From JAUSNA01 sp964568885 (GTDB lineage Bacteria; Patescibacteriota; Microgenomatia; Levybacterales; GWA1-39-11), in NCBI GenBank assembly GCA_964568885.1, contig CAZMSF010000007.1:1-47879 (forward strand): a DNA stretch of 47,879 bases, written 5' to 3'. Of the stretch, positions 17,099 to 24,594 are shown in pieces. How positions within the stretch are numbered: the stretch's first letter is position 1; every line of letters begins with the position of its first letter. Below the pieces are notes generated by a model. It was not told the origin of the DNA and did not search any database. It saw only the letters and a program-made list of their open reading frames with translations. Both the position numbers and the translations under genes were made by a program.

Positions 17099-17476
17099 AT
17101 GAACGATTTCTTTCGTGTTTTCTCCGAAAGGACTGCTCAAATTGTAGGCAGTGCGTACGCATTTATTATTGCGACACTTATCATTCTTGCATGGGTTGTA
17201 ACGGGACCTTTATTTCATTTTTCAGATACATGGCAGTTGGTTATTAATACCGGTACCACAATAGTCACATTTCTTATGGTATTTCTTATCCAAAACACTC
17301 AAAATAGAGACTCGAAAGCACTTCATCTGAAATTGGATGAATTGATTTACGCAAGCAAAAAAGCGAAGAATAAATTTATCGATTCGGAAGATCTTTCTGA
17401 CGAGGAAATTGAAAAAAATAAAAAAGAGTTAGTTCTGGCAATTAAAAGAATGAAAAAGAAGAGAAAAAAAGGTTAA
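17099..17476 (+). CDS. Low-affinity iron permease family protein
   Basis: A 125-residue membrane protein. Two helices (about 16-40 and 48-68) are followed by the family signature FLIQNTQNRDSKALHLKLDELI and a Lys-rich tail. This matches the Iron_permease family (PF04120), named from yeast Fet4-related work; the transport role in bacteria is not established. A TACAAT box (17084-17089) lies 9 bases before the ATG. Confidence 0.85.
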   Translation: MNDFFRVFSERTAQIVGSAYAFIIATLIILAWVVTGPLFHFSDTWQLVINTGTTIVTFLMVFLIQNTQNRDSKALHLKLDELIYASKKAKNKFIDSEDLSDEEIEKNKKELVLAIKRMKKKRKKG

Positions 17477-17776
17477 TTATTTCTCATCAGGGCATTTCTC
17501 GAATGTGCAATTTGGGCCAGTCCGGGCTACATATGAGCCGTCGGGGCATTGTTTTGCCTCCATTGTGCATGACCTTCTTTGTTCTTCTTCGAATTGACGG
17601 GATGTCACCTCGTCGATAAATGGCCTGTCTAGTTCTTTCTGAAAATTCATTCCCAAATAAAATCCTATGAATGGGAAGGTAATGAACATAAAAAATGCCA
17701 AAAGTTTTGAAACAGTAGTTACGGTATTAAAATCATTCCTTTGGGATTTTTTGGGTGCAGTTTTTTTCCTTGGCAT
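17477..17776 (-). CDS. Membrane protein with C-terminal Cys motif CPDGS..RTGPNC
   Basis: A 99-residue protein. Basic N-terminus, one membrane helix (about 24-46), then an extracellular tail ending C-x4-QCPDGSYVARTGPNC-x4-CPD. This four-cysteine motif recurs in CPR secreted proteins; its function is unknown. TACACT (17783-17788 complement) and TTTACA (17807-17812 complement) with an 18-base spacer end 6 bases before the ATG, a leaderless layout. It is convergent with the iron permease-like gene; the stops abut. Confidence 0.72.
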   Translation of the reverse strand: MPRKKTAPKKSQRNDFNTVTTVSKLLAFFMFITFPFIGFYLGMNFQKELDRPFIDEVTSRQFEEEQRRSCTMEAKQCPDGSYVARTGPNCTFEKCPDEK

Positions 17777-17871
17777 GAAAACAGTGTAACAAAAAAATTA
17801 TCGTGATGTAAAGAGTTTTTACAGTACTCTTATGCCAATATGCAATTGTTAGCCTGTGGTAAAATAGACCT

Positions 17872-18111
17872 ATGGCAAAGAAAGAAGAAACATTCAAAAT
17901 AAACGGTGAGGATTTACTAAAGAAAGTAAAAGAACTCATTCATGAGGGAAATATCAGAAAAATCACCATAAAGGACAAAAAAGGGACTACTCTTATCGAA
18001 TTTCCGCTCACAATTGGAGTTGTCGGAGCAGCTATTGCACCGGTCTTAGCTGCCGTTGGTGCTATTGCAGCACTTGTTGCAGAATGCACGATAACGGTTG
18101 AACGGAAGTAA
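17872..18111 (+). CDS. DUF4342 domain protein
   Basis: A 79-residue protein. An N-terminal amphipathic helix (EDLLKKVKELIHEGNIRKI) is followed by strands (TLIEFPL) and a hydrophobic C-terminal segment (IGVVGAAIAPVLAAVGAIAALVAE) ending in CTITVERK. This fits the DUF4342 family, whose role is unknown. TAAAAT (17860-17865) ends 6 bases before the ATG with no Shine-Dalgarno. Confidence 0.85.
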   Translation: MAKKEETFKINGEDLLKKVKELIHEGNIRKITIKDKKGTTLIEFPLTIGVVGAAIAPVLAAVGAIAALVAECTITVERK

Positions 18112-18112
18112 T

Positions 18113-18841
18113 TTACAGGGATTTAATTTCTCTTATTCTTCGAGCAAACTTCGCTGTCTTTCCAATGCCTCCGATAATTTCTGCTTTCTTGTCGGCATCA
18201 AAATGAGGGTTTTTGATAACACGCTCAATCATATTTCTATAAAACTCATCAAATCCATTATCACCTTTCTCAACAACGTAGGCAAAAACTTCACGCGCTA
18301 CCGGATGCAGATTTAAAACTATTTCAGGTTTAACTTGAGTTATCCCCTGACTGGCAAGCCATGTTTGTATTTCCGGCAGGAGTTGTTCTTGCGTGTTTTC
18401 AGGAATGTTTTGAACGTGAGTAATGGCTGCAAAATTACCTTTTCTCACGTTTGCATGAGCAAATGCCAGACCTATTTTGTGCCCATCCCGATAGTGGCTC
18501 AAAGGACTCTGTCCTAAGTGACCATATTCGGCTTCGCGGCTTGCAATGGCCATGGAACCGTCGGACATTCCTTCAATTCCGGAGGTTCCTTCCATTTTTT
18601 GATCTTGCACAACAATGTGCATGAATGATTCGTGAATTCCGATATCTTGAGGTTCTGAAATGCCAATATCATTAAGAGCCGCAGTCACAGATTTCATATA
18701 ACCCATGACATACGTTGTTGCTTCGGCAGGATTTCTAATTCCTCTTACGGCATCGACCACAATAGGACGTCCAGCTTGGGCTCTATTTTCTCCTTGCTCG
18801 AAGCGTCGCAGCATTCTGGAAGCTTCATTTATTCTTTCCAC
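18113..18841 (-). CDS. Hypothetical protein
   Basis: A 242-residue soluble protein starting at GTG 18841. No recognised family. It contains His-rich patches (GIHESFMHIVVQD, GHLGQSPLSHYRDGHKIGLAFAHAN) that might coordinate metal, which is speculative. The -10 TATAAT (18848-18853 complement) ends 6 bases before the start and TTGAAT (18872-18877 complement) is 18 bases further. The -35 region overlaps that of the divergent gene at 18907. Confidence 0.7.
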   Translation of the reverse strand: MERINEASRMLRRFEQGENRAQAGRPIVVDAVRGIRNPAEATTYVMGYMKSVTAALNDIGISEPQDIGIHESFMHIVVQDQKMEGTSGIEGMSDGSMAIASREAEYGHLGQSPLSHYRDGHKIGLAFAHANVRKGNFAAITHVQNIPENTQEQLLPEIQTWLASQGITQVKPEIVLNLHPVAREVFAYVVEKGDNGFDEFYRNMIERVIKNPHFDADKKAEIIGGIGKTAKFARRIREIKSL

Positions 18842-18906
18842 AACCCGATTATACTATAACTATGGGCTTAAATTCAAGAAAATGCCAGACGTGTTATATT
18901 TATTCT

Positions 18907-19503
18907 ATGGAACCTGTCGAGCCCTCAGGTCAAGAGCACTCATTTGATGAAGTTAAAGAGCGACTGGAACACTTTAATAAAATTCAAGCCACACTCTCTG
19001 AACTTGTAGGACAACAAGAAGGCGCTGAAGCTGCTCAAGTCTTTCACATAGGTCAAGAAGGTCAAATCATTTCCAATGATATATTAAGACTTTTTGAAGG
19101 AAGAAGAATGCTCGATACAACTACTGCTCGAAAAGGAGATGTTCTTTGGTGGAAAAGCAAGAGTGGCACAACAGGGTACTTTCTTGTTTCTCAAGAAAGA
19201 ACACCTATCACCTCTGCGCAAGGCGCAATGCGCATGATTAAAGAGGACGGAACAGTAAAGAGGGAGTATCCTGAGGCTTATTTACAGGGCGGAGGTTTTG
19301 GCATGTTAAAAATGGGTTTTGTAGTAGAAAACATGCCTCTATGGTTCAAAATTCCGTCCCCCCTCAAACATGAAGATATTTCGACAGAAGATTTCGATGC
19401 TCTCCCCGAAAGTGAACAGGCGCAATATTTCCCGAAAGAGCTCCATACAAATTCTGTCGTTGAAATGGGTCTTATTAAAAACGATGTTCTTCCCGATAAA
19501 TAA
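18907..19503 (+). CDS. Hypothetical protein
   Basis: A 198-residue soluble protein from ATG 18907; a longer frame opens at 18862, but it runs through the promoter. An N-terminal helical region (about 10-50) precedes a beta-rich core (VLWWKSKSGTTGYFLVSQE). Not recognised. TATATT (18895-18900) ends 6 bases before the ATG. Divergent from 18113-18841 with overlapping -35 sites, so the two are probably co-controlled. Confidence 0.7.
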   Translation: MEPVEPSGQEHSFDEVKERLEHFNKIQATLSELVGQQEGAEAAQVFHIGQEGQIISNDILRLFEGRRMLDTTTARKGDVLWWKSKSGTTGYFLVSQERTPITSAQGAMRMIKEDGTVKREYPEAYLQGGGFGMLKMGFVVENMPLWFKIPSPLKHEDISTEDFDALPESEQAQYFPKELHTNSVVEMGLIKNDVLPDK

Positions 19504-19592
19504 CAAAAGAAGAATATGTTAATAAAAGGCAACTTACTTTAGCAGAAGCAGAACTTAAAAGAAAAACACGAATACATATAGGTTCGGGCCTG

Positions 19593-19629
19593 TTTTTGAA
19601 GGATAAAAACTTCAATTTAGCTTCAAAAA
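19593..19629 (+). terminator. Hairpin in the gene-poor stretch before the defence island
   Basis: TTTTTGAAG (19593-19601) pairs with CTTCAAAAA (19621-19629). The rest of 19504-19735 holds no gene I can support; a weak CTCTCG...CGAGAG inverted repeat (about 19677-19720) could end the minus-strand CBASS operon. Confidence 0.45.
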
Positions 19630-19735
19630 CCCTTTAATGCGTTACTTATGCCAGAAATGAGGTCTAATGTGCAGGCTCTCGTGAACGACGTTAGAACTTT
19701 TTACGTACAGAACCGAGAGTTTTACATACCCGCGT

Positions 19736-20464
19736 TTATTTAATTTTTATTACCCCGCGATGAATTGCACCACGAATACGAGCTAGGCCCAACTGTCGGT
19801 CGGGGTGACAGTCTCTTACTTTTCTTCCTGTTCCACAGGAACAGGGCTTATAACCACGACATCTTGTGCTTAAAGCTTTCGCAATGTTTTCCGGTTTACC
19901 GTTTTGCCAAAGTAAATCGTATGTCTCTTGAGTTTCACGATCGTCATACCGACTCTGCCTCCCTAACCATTCGATGAGTCCCCAATATCCATGACTTAAG
20001 TTATCCCAAATCCATTCTTTAGTTTTTGCAAAATGTGATTGTGCGAATAAATAAGGAATTAAAAATCTTTCAATAAGGATATCCAATCGCGCTCCATCGG
20101 GGAGAGCATGTCTCAGCTGCACAGGAGAAGCGAGACATAATGCGCCAGTCTCTTGAAATTGATGCATATCTAAAAAATTTTGTATGTTTAATCTTTCTGC
20201 AACAGCTGCCAACTTTTTCCCTGTTTCAAAAACAATAGGAATTTTCCCTTCTTCCCATTCGATGCGTATTTGGTATGAGTCAAAAATATAGAGGTAATCT
20301 TTCTCTCGAGACTTTTCAAGAGCCTCAATGGACGGGTTAACAATATAATCACCATTGAGCCGAAGCATTCGAAAGTACAAACGACCTTCAATAGTATTTG
20401 GCTTCGTTTGTTTTAAAGACGGATAATTATTCTTTAACCATAAAAGGTCATCATCAGACCACAT
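19736..20464 (-). CDS. CBASS-associated E2-like protein fused to a SEC-C-type metal motif
   Basis: A 242-residue protein, last gene of the CBASS operon. Residues about 25-170 follow the pattern of E2-like proteins in CBASS: strands (YLYIFDSYQIRIEW, PIVFET), then H101 and a GALCLASP motif with the candidate catalytic Cys110, then C-terminal helices. In type II CBASS the E2 partner conjugates the CD-NTase to prime it; systems with E2 but no E1/JAB are the short form. Residues 207-220 (PCSCGTGRKVRDCH) are a SEC-C-like zinc motif (C208, C210, C219, H220). It lies 9 bases after the CD-NTase stop. Read from motif pattern, not from alignment. Confidence 0.72.
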   Translation of the reverse strand: MWSDDDLLWLKNNYPSLKQTKPNTIEGRLYFRMLRLNGDYIVNPSIEALEKSREKDYLYIFDSYQIRIEWEEGKIPIVFETGKKLAAVAERLNIQNFLDMHQFQETGALCLASPVQLRHALPDGARLDILIERFLIPYLFAQSHFAKTKEWIWDNLSHGYWGLIEWLGRQSRYDDRETQETYDLLWQNGKPENIAKALSTRCRGYKPCSCGTGRKVRDCHPDRQLGLARIRGAIHRGVIKIK

Positions 20465-20473
20465 ACAATCCTC

Positions 20474-21490
20474 CTAATTACCCCACATGGGCGGAGGAAT
20501 GATCGTCCGACTCGGAGGTGTCGAAGAAGATGGAGAGGATTGTTTTTTGACTGCAAGGAACTCCTTAATCCGACTGATTACTTCTTGCTCAGTCATGCAT
20601 CCTGGTATTTTACGAAGAATGTCATAGGCCTCCGCCTGCAAGCGCAAGATAAGTCGTCGATCTGCAGGGGACAGACCCGTAATGTAACCATCGATAAAAA
20701 CTTCAGGATCGGCACGATCAGGAAACTGAGGTTTATCCAGGAATGTCGGCAAGGAGCCCATGCAACCAATTGCGGCCTCCAATGTTGTAGTGTCCGGATG
20801 TTCGATGAAGTAATTGAAAATAATCTGCTCGAGGTGGAAGGATTTAAGATGAAAATCATCTCCATAGATCAATTTACATGCATGTCTCCAGCTTTTGAGC
20901 CATTTTGAAGTGTGGCGAAAGGCGCTATTTTTCTTGTTAAGATCGCTTGCGGCTTTTATGTAACCGCGCGGATCAGATTTTATCCAACTCATTGATTTAT
21001 TTTCAGCGGCTTCGTAACGTCGTTGACGGTTATGTTTGTTCAAAAGCAGAATTTCAGGAACGCAGTAGAGAGGATCACCGTACTCATTTTTCTCATCAAG
21101 TTCAATTGCGGGAACGATGTCTATGTTAAATTCCCCCTGAGGCGCGTCTGCAAATTCTATCGTTACGGAATGGGTTTGGATAGAAATACCCTTTATTTTT
21201 GTAATGGTAGATTCGCTGTATGCTTTTTCAAGCAAACCGTACAAGGCCCCAATCACTATCGAAGGATCGTCTTTGATACTCGCATCTTTTACAGGATGAA
21301 AAGTATCCAAATCGTGAACCGGATTACCTGCCGTAAACCGTGCATATGATCCCGTTTGAAAGCAATTTCCGCTCAGAAAAGCATGCAGTTCCTCGTATTT
21401 CTCAGTAATGTAGTTGCGCTGCTCCTCCGTGGGGGAAAGGTTGTCGCTGATGTATTTATTAATTATATTGTTGGTTACTTCGTCGTTCAT
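20474..21490 (-). CDS. CD-NTase (cGAS/DncV-like nucleotidyltransferase), CBASS signal synthase
   Basis: A 338-residue protein. The nucleotidyltransferase motif GSYARFTAGNPVHDLD (residues 47-62) gives GS plus D60 and D62, and FNIDIVPA supplies the third acidic residue D124. A helical C-terminal domain (about 150-300) fits the OAS-like fold. CD-NTases make cyclic oligonucleotides on phage infection that activate the neighbouring effector; the product cannot be predicted here. The C-terminus ends in a flexible Ser/Pro tail and PPMWGN; CBASS E2 enzymes attach the CD-NTase C-terminus, so an exposed tail fits. The start overlaps the effector stop (TAATG). Confidence 0.85.
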   Translation of the reverse strand: MNDEVTNNIINKYISDNLSPTEEQRNYITEKYEELHAFLSGNCFQTGSYARFTAGNPVHDLDTFHPVKDASIKDDPSIVIGALYGLLEKAYSESTITKIKGISIQTHSVTIEFADAPQGEFNIDIVPAIELDEKNEYGDPLYCVPEILLLNKHNRQRRYEAAENKSMSWIKSDPRGYIKAASDLNKKNSAFRHTSKWLKSWRHACKLIYGDDFHLKSFHLEQIIFNYFIEHPDTTTLEAAIGCMGSLPTFLDKPQFPDRADPEVFIDGYITGLSPADRRLILRLQAEAYDILRKIPGCMTEQEVISRIKEFLAVKKQSSPSSSTPPSRTIIPPPMWGN

Positions 21491-21969
21491 TATTTTTCTT
21501 CCGGATAAGTACCCATTAAAGCAAAGACGTCAGAGATCAGGCGTAAAGGAGTGTTGCACATTGAGTGGTGAGAGTAGCTTTGCAAAAGCGTCATATCTTC
21601 AGGCGTAATCCGTGTGGGCCCGGCATATACAATCACCGGTATTTCACGGGCTTTTGCTGCATTGAAAGCATCTTTGAATCCTTGCGAATTGGGCGAATAA
21701 CCAATTATAATAAGCCTGTTTCCATTCATGAGGTCGACGGCTCGACCGTCAGATGAAGGCTCTCCAACATTAAAGAAGCCGACGCGCTTGAGAAGTCGTG
21801 CTTCATGAGTCATTGGACTTTCTTCTGTTGCTATGATGCCGATTGGTCGTTGGATATTTTTGAAAAGACGATTTTCTTTTTTACGGAAGAACCGGAACCA
21901 AGCAAATCCTCCAATCATACCGCCTATGATGGGCCATAAAAGTTGTAAGATTGAGATAGCAATTTCCAT
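21490..21969 (-). CDS. Candidate CBASS effector: membrane anchor plus small Rossmann-like domain
   Basis: First gene of the operon. The frame opens at 22014, but TTGACA (22028-22033 complement), a 17-base spacer and TATCCT (22005-22010 complement) place transcription start downstream of that ATG, so I use ATG 21969 (159 residues). One N-terminal membrane helix (ISILQLLWPIIGGMIGGFAWF) and a basic RFFRKKENR stop signal precede an alternating beta/alpha domain (PIGIIAT, RLIIIGYSP, IPVIVYAGP) ending NTPLRLISDVFALMG. No nuclease, TIR, SAVED or phospholipase motif is visible. Inferred to sense the nucleotide and disrupt the membrane. Confidence 0.6.
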   Translation of the reverse strand: MEIAISILQLLWPIIGGMIGGFAWFRFFRKKENRLFKNIQRPIGIIATEESPMTHEARLLKRVGFFNVGEPSSDGRAVDLMNGNRLIIIGYSPNSQGFKDAFNAAKAREIPVIVYAGPTRITPEDMTLLQSYSHHSMCNTPLRLISDVFALMGTYPEEK

Positions 21970-22004
21970 ATGACTATTTATGTAGAATAAAGCTCTACGG
22001 AAAT

Positions 22005-22066
22005 AGGATATCATAGGGGGACTTGCGTGTCAACAGGAAAAGCGATATACTTATCCTACAATAGGA
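22005..22066. promoter_or_regulatory. Divergent CBASS/CapH promoter region with palindromic operator
   Basis: Minus: TTGACA (22028-22033), 17 bases, TATCCT (22005-22010). Plus: TTGCGT (22023-22028), 17 bases, TATACT (22046-22051). The two -35 boxes share base 22028, so polymerases should compete. A perfect palindrome TCCTA-CAA-TAGGA (22054-22066) covers the predicted capH transcription start and its Shine-Dalgarno. An AATAGGA half-site recurs over the CBASS -10. A likely operator for the XRE protein. Confidence 0.65.
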
Positions 22067-22069
22067 AAT

Positions 22070-22420
22070 ATGAATATAAACCAGCATGTTGCCGACAAAA
22101 TAAAAGAGCTGAGAAGAGCCTTTGGCGGTACCGGATTATCTCAGGAAGAATTGGCAAAACGATTAGGTGTCACTTCGAACACTCTTTCACGATGGGAGAC
22201 AGGTACATACAAACCAAAGCTTCAAGATCTTGATAAATTGGCGAACTTCTTCACTGTTTCCGTCTCCGTATTTTTCCCTGGAGAGGAACCGGTTCATTCA
22301 AATAACGCTTTGCTACGTGCTGCCAAAGCTGCAGAAGATTTGCCGGATGTTGATAAAAAATCTATTCAAGACTTTATCGAATTTAAACGCGCACAGCACA
22401 AACTCAAAAATGCCAAATAA
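22070..22420 (+). CDS. capH: XRE-family repressor, CapH-like
   Basis: A 116-residue protein. An XRE helix-turn-helix at residues about 8-66 (LSQEELAKRLGVTSNTLSRWETGTYKPKL) is followed by a short C-terminal region for dimerisation. Divergent from a CBASS operon and followed 2 bases later by an ImmA/IrrE peptidase, it has the arrangement of CapH, the CBASS repressor cleaved by CapP. It probably binds the palindrome at 22054-22066 and represses both directions. The symbol is by analogy. Confidence 0.75.
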   Translation: MNINQHVADKIKELRRAFGGTGLSQEELAKRLGVTSNTLSRWETGTYKPKLQDLDKLANFFTVSVSVFFPGEEPVHSNNALLRAAKAAEDLPDVDKKSIQDFIEFKRAQHKLKNAK

Positions 22421-22422
22421 AT

Positions 22423-23079
22423 ATGACAGCATCCGAATATTATGAAGCGCTCAAGCAACTTGCTCGCAATCAACGCGCTCTTTTTGGACTAGTCTCTCCG
22501 AAGGTTACCCTAACCGATCTACGCAAAGTTTATAAACATTATGGTATCAGCTGTGATTTATGGCCAATGAGCGGTTTATCCGGCGCTAACTTGCGTTCAG
22601 TGAGAGGTGCTTATTTTGCGTTGGAGCATGGCCCGTGTGTTCTCGTTAGTAGACAGCTACCGCCGGCGCAAAGAGTATATACGATGGCACACGAATTGAA
22701 ACATCATTTGACAGACAGCGATCAGACAATTGCCTTTTGTCATGAAGCAAATCTCCCCGCACAGATCGAAATAGGCGCAGAAGTTTTTGCTGCTGAGTTT
22801 ATTTACCCCGAAGACGATTTTTCTCACGATTTGAAAAAAGAAGGCATAGCATATGGTACATGTACTGCCGAAGATTTAGTCCACTTAAAACATCGAACAG
22901 ATACAACTCTTAGTTATACGAGTCTGGCAAAAAGAGCGGAATTCTTAGGCTTTGCTCTTCCCAATACATTACCTAAAAGCGGGTGGATGAAACTCGAAGA
23001 GAAGCTCTATGGAGAACCTGCCTACAAAAGGATAAATCGTTATCGACAATTCAATGCTCTTCGGGGTCGGGCGGATTAA
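22423..23079 (+). CDS. capP: ImmA/IrrE-family metallopeptidase, CapP-like
   Basis: A 218-residue protein. The zinc motif HELKHH (H90, E91, H94) lies in YTMAHELKHHLTD, and the following helix EIGAEVFAAEFIYPE carries the likely third ligand, as in ImmA/IrrE proteases. Known CapP proteins cut CapH when triggered by DNA damage, relieving CBASS repression. The two-base gap to capH suggests coupled translation. The C-terminal third is helical and basic (KRINRYRQFNALRGRAD). Its 3' end overlaps a small convergent gene by 29 bases. Confidence 0.8.
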   Translation: MTASEYYEALKQLARNQRALFGLVSPKVTLTDLRKVYKHYGISCDLWPMSGLSGANLRSVRGAYFALEHGPCVLVSRQLPPAQRVYTMAHELKHHLTDSDQTIAFCHEANLPAQIEIGAEVFAAEFIYPEDDFSHDLKKEGIAYGTCTAEDLVHLKHRTDTTLSYTSLAKRAEFLGFALPNTLPKSGWMKLEEKLYGEPAYKRINRYRQFNALRGRAD

Positions 23080-23272
23080 AGCGTGAGTTTTTTCTTTCTT
23101 CAGGAGTCATTTTGGCCCACATGTCAAAAAAGATGTCAGCCAGCACCTCTGCTGTATTAATATATTCCAGAATTTCTTCATCTGTTAGCTTTTCTCCATC
23201 TTTCCCTAAAGCTTTTCTTGCTTGTTTGATTGTCATACTACTGTTTCGCCACACGTTGCCCACTGAGGCCAA
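23051..23272 (-). CDS. Hypothetical small acidic protein convergent to capP
   Basis: The frame runs from a TTG at 23272 (73 residues) or from ATG 23236 (61 residues, MTIKQARKALG). The sequence is helical and acidic (EKLTDEEILEYINTAEVLADIFFDMWAKMTPEER) and hydrophilic, like many small accessory proteins. The overlap with capP is antisense. No family recognised; the start is unresolved. Confidence 0.55.
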   Translation of the reverse strand: MASVGNVWRNSSMTIKQARKALGKDGEKLTDEEILEYINTAEVLADIFFDMWAKMTPEERKNSRFNPPDPEEH

Positions 23273-23391
23273 TGAAACTGAAATCCTACCTACTTAGTAG
23301 TGTCCAGGTATTCTCAGGGTTAAATCGTGCCTAGCTATTTGTCAGTTTCTGGACAGAGTGCGAGGCTAAATATAATAAATATGTCCAATAA

Positions 23392-23799
23392 CTAAAACGT
23401 TCCAGTCCATGAAACATTGCTTAATTCGTTATTGCCCTGACATATAACTGCAAAACTTTGTGGCTTCATTGAAAAAGGATTAAATCGTGTCCCATCAGAT
23501 GTCATAAACTGCGCTGCCCCCACCTCATAACTTTGCCCTACACCAAGCGTATAACCTTTAAGTTCATATTCATTATTTACGACCAGTAGCGCGTTTTCAC
23601 AGTCGTAATCATCTAGGTTTATTATCTCAAACTTAGTGCCAGTGAAATGAGCCACAATTTTTAGATCTTTTTTATCTTCTTTATCAGTTATTTGCTGTGA
23701 AGTTCCTGACGGAGAAGTATAGCTTTTCATTGTAGTAGCAATCATAAAAATGATCGCAAAGACGCCGACAACAATGAATAGGTAATAGAATAATTTCAT
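23392..23799 (-). CDS. Membrane-anchored hypothetical protein
   Basis: An open frame extends to 23967, but its 5' part overlaps the XRE gene at 23927, and the ATG at 23799 starts a clean anchor (MKLFYYLFIVVGVFAIIFMI). This gives 135 residues. After a Ser/Thr/Lys linker comes a beta-rich extracellular domain (about 45-135) with two cysteines that may form a disulfide. Function unknown. Low GC compared with the flanking core genes. Confidence 0.6.
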   Translation of the reverse strand: MKLFYYLFIVVGVFAIIFMIATTMKSYTSPSGTSQQITDKEDKKDLKIVAHFTGTKFEIINLDDYDCENALLVVNNEYELKGYTLGVGQSYEVGAAQFMTSDGTRFNPFSMKPQSFAVICQGNNELSNVSWTGTF

Positions 23800-23926
23800 A
23801 ATATAAAACGGGCCATAATTGACTATAGGTTGAAATTGATTATAGATTACTATATCAGCAAAATCAATAACTAAATCTACTAGTTGTGCGTAGCACCGAA
23901 AGTAGAGATTTGTTACAAATTTTAGT

Positions 23927-24151
23927 ATGTTAAGCAGGCAAAAATATACTGAAATTGTAGGTAACAATATTCGGGAAGAACGAAAAAAGAAAGGCTTAAG
24001 TCAGGATGAACTTGCTGCCAAGTGCGGTTTTTACCGAACATATATAAATTTAGTAGAAACAGCTAGAAGAAGCCCGTCGGGGTACTCTATCTACAGAATT
24101 GCTAAAGCCCTTGGCGTACAAGTAGACGAACTTTTTCCCACAACCGTATAA
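23927..24151 (+). CDS. Small XRE-family transcriptional regulator
   Basis: A 74-residue protein that is almost entirely one HTH_3/XRE domain: REERKKKGLSQDELAAKCGFYRTYINLVETARRSP, ending GVQVDELFP. This is the pattern of small restriction-modification controller or element regulators, though no modification genes are present. Divergent from the membrane protein at 23392-23799. A GCACAA...TTGTGC hairpin (24173-24195) follows. Confidence 0.82.
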   Translation: MLSRQKYTEIVGNNIREERKKKGLSQDELAAKCGFYRTYINLVETARRSPSGYSIYRIAKALGVQVDELFPTTV

Positions 24152-24315
24152 CCCCTTTATAAGGTGCTAGCAGCACAATTACACTATAGTTGTGCCTATT
24201 TTGGGCTTTCAAAAAGGTAGGTGCTATCTCGAGCTCTTTTTTCATTCATTGCTTCGAGGCTAGAGTTTAAAAAATAGTCAAAATTTCATTTTCCCCTTAA
24301 CATAGAAAAAATCGA

Positions 24316-24366
24316 GGTTGGGGATAAAACCGGGCTTTTGGGTCCCCAACCAAGCCCGGTTTTTTT
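24316..24366 (+). promoter_or_regulatory. Overlapping hairpins with terminator: possible attenuator
   Basis: Stem A: GGTTGGGG (24316-24323) with CCCCAACC (24344-24351). Stem B: AACCGGGCTT (24328-24337) with AAGCCCGGTT (24352-24361), followed by a T-run. Both are perfect, and the 5' arm of B lies in the loop of A, so the two exclude each other. B is an intrinsic terminator 10 bases before the next gene. This is either a terminator/antiterminator switch or a replication/transfer signal of the element. Confidence 0.6.
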
Positions 24367-24376
24367 GTGGGAGACT

Positions 24377-24565
24377 ATGCTATCAAATCAAGCAGTAACT
24401 GAATTTAAAAAGATATACAAAAAAGAATTTGGGGAAGAGATATCTGATAAAGAGGCGCTAGAGAAAGGAGAAAAGCTTCTGCGGTTGTTTCAGATTATCT
24501 ACAAGCCAATTCCTAAGGAATGGCATAAAAGTAAAGTTAAATACAAAAAATTGCGAAGCAAATAA
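24377..24565 (+). CDS. Hypothetical small protein (accessory island)
   Basis: A 62-residue protein starting at ATG 24377 with GGGAG 3 bases upstream. A longer TTG-started frame from 24338 would run through the terminator hairpin and is rejected. Helical and strongly basic: AVTEFKKIYKKEFGEEISDKEALEKGEKLLRLFQIIYKPI. Small proteins of this NQAVxEFKKIYKKEFG type are familiar from CPR genomes; the role is unknown. Confidence 0.7.
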   Translation: MLSNQAVTEFKKIYKKEFGEEISDKEALEKGEKLLRLFQIIYKPIPKEWHKSKVKYKKLRSK

Positions 24566-24594
24566 ATCAATCTTATTAGTAAAAATGTATAAAA

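Noticed and set aside
19504..19735. Left attachment site of the island
   Set aside because: No copy of the tRNA-Trp 3' end or other direct repeat of the right boundary was found; only a short GGTTCGGGCC resemblance near 19580.
20540..20908. 122-residue plus-strand frame inside the CD-NTase gene
   Set aside because: Antisense shadow of a gene with clear catalytic motifs.
24316..24361. H-type pseudoknot from the two overlapping stems
   Set aside because: The two 3' arms are directly adjacent with no third loop, which is sterically unlikely for stems of 8 and 10 bp; alternative hairpins fit better.
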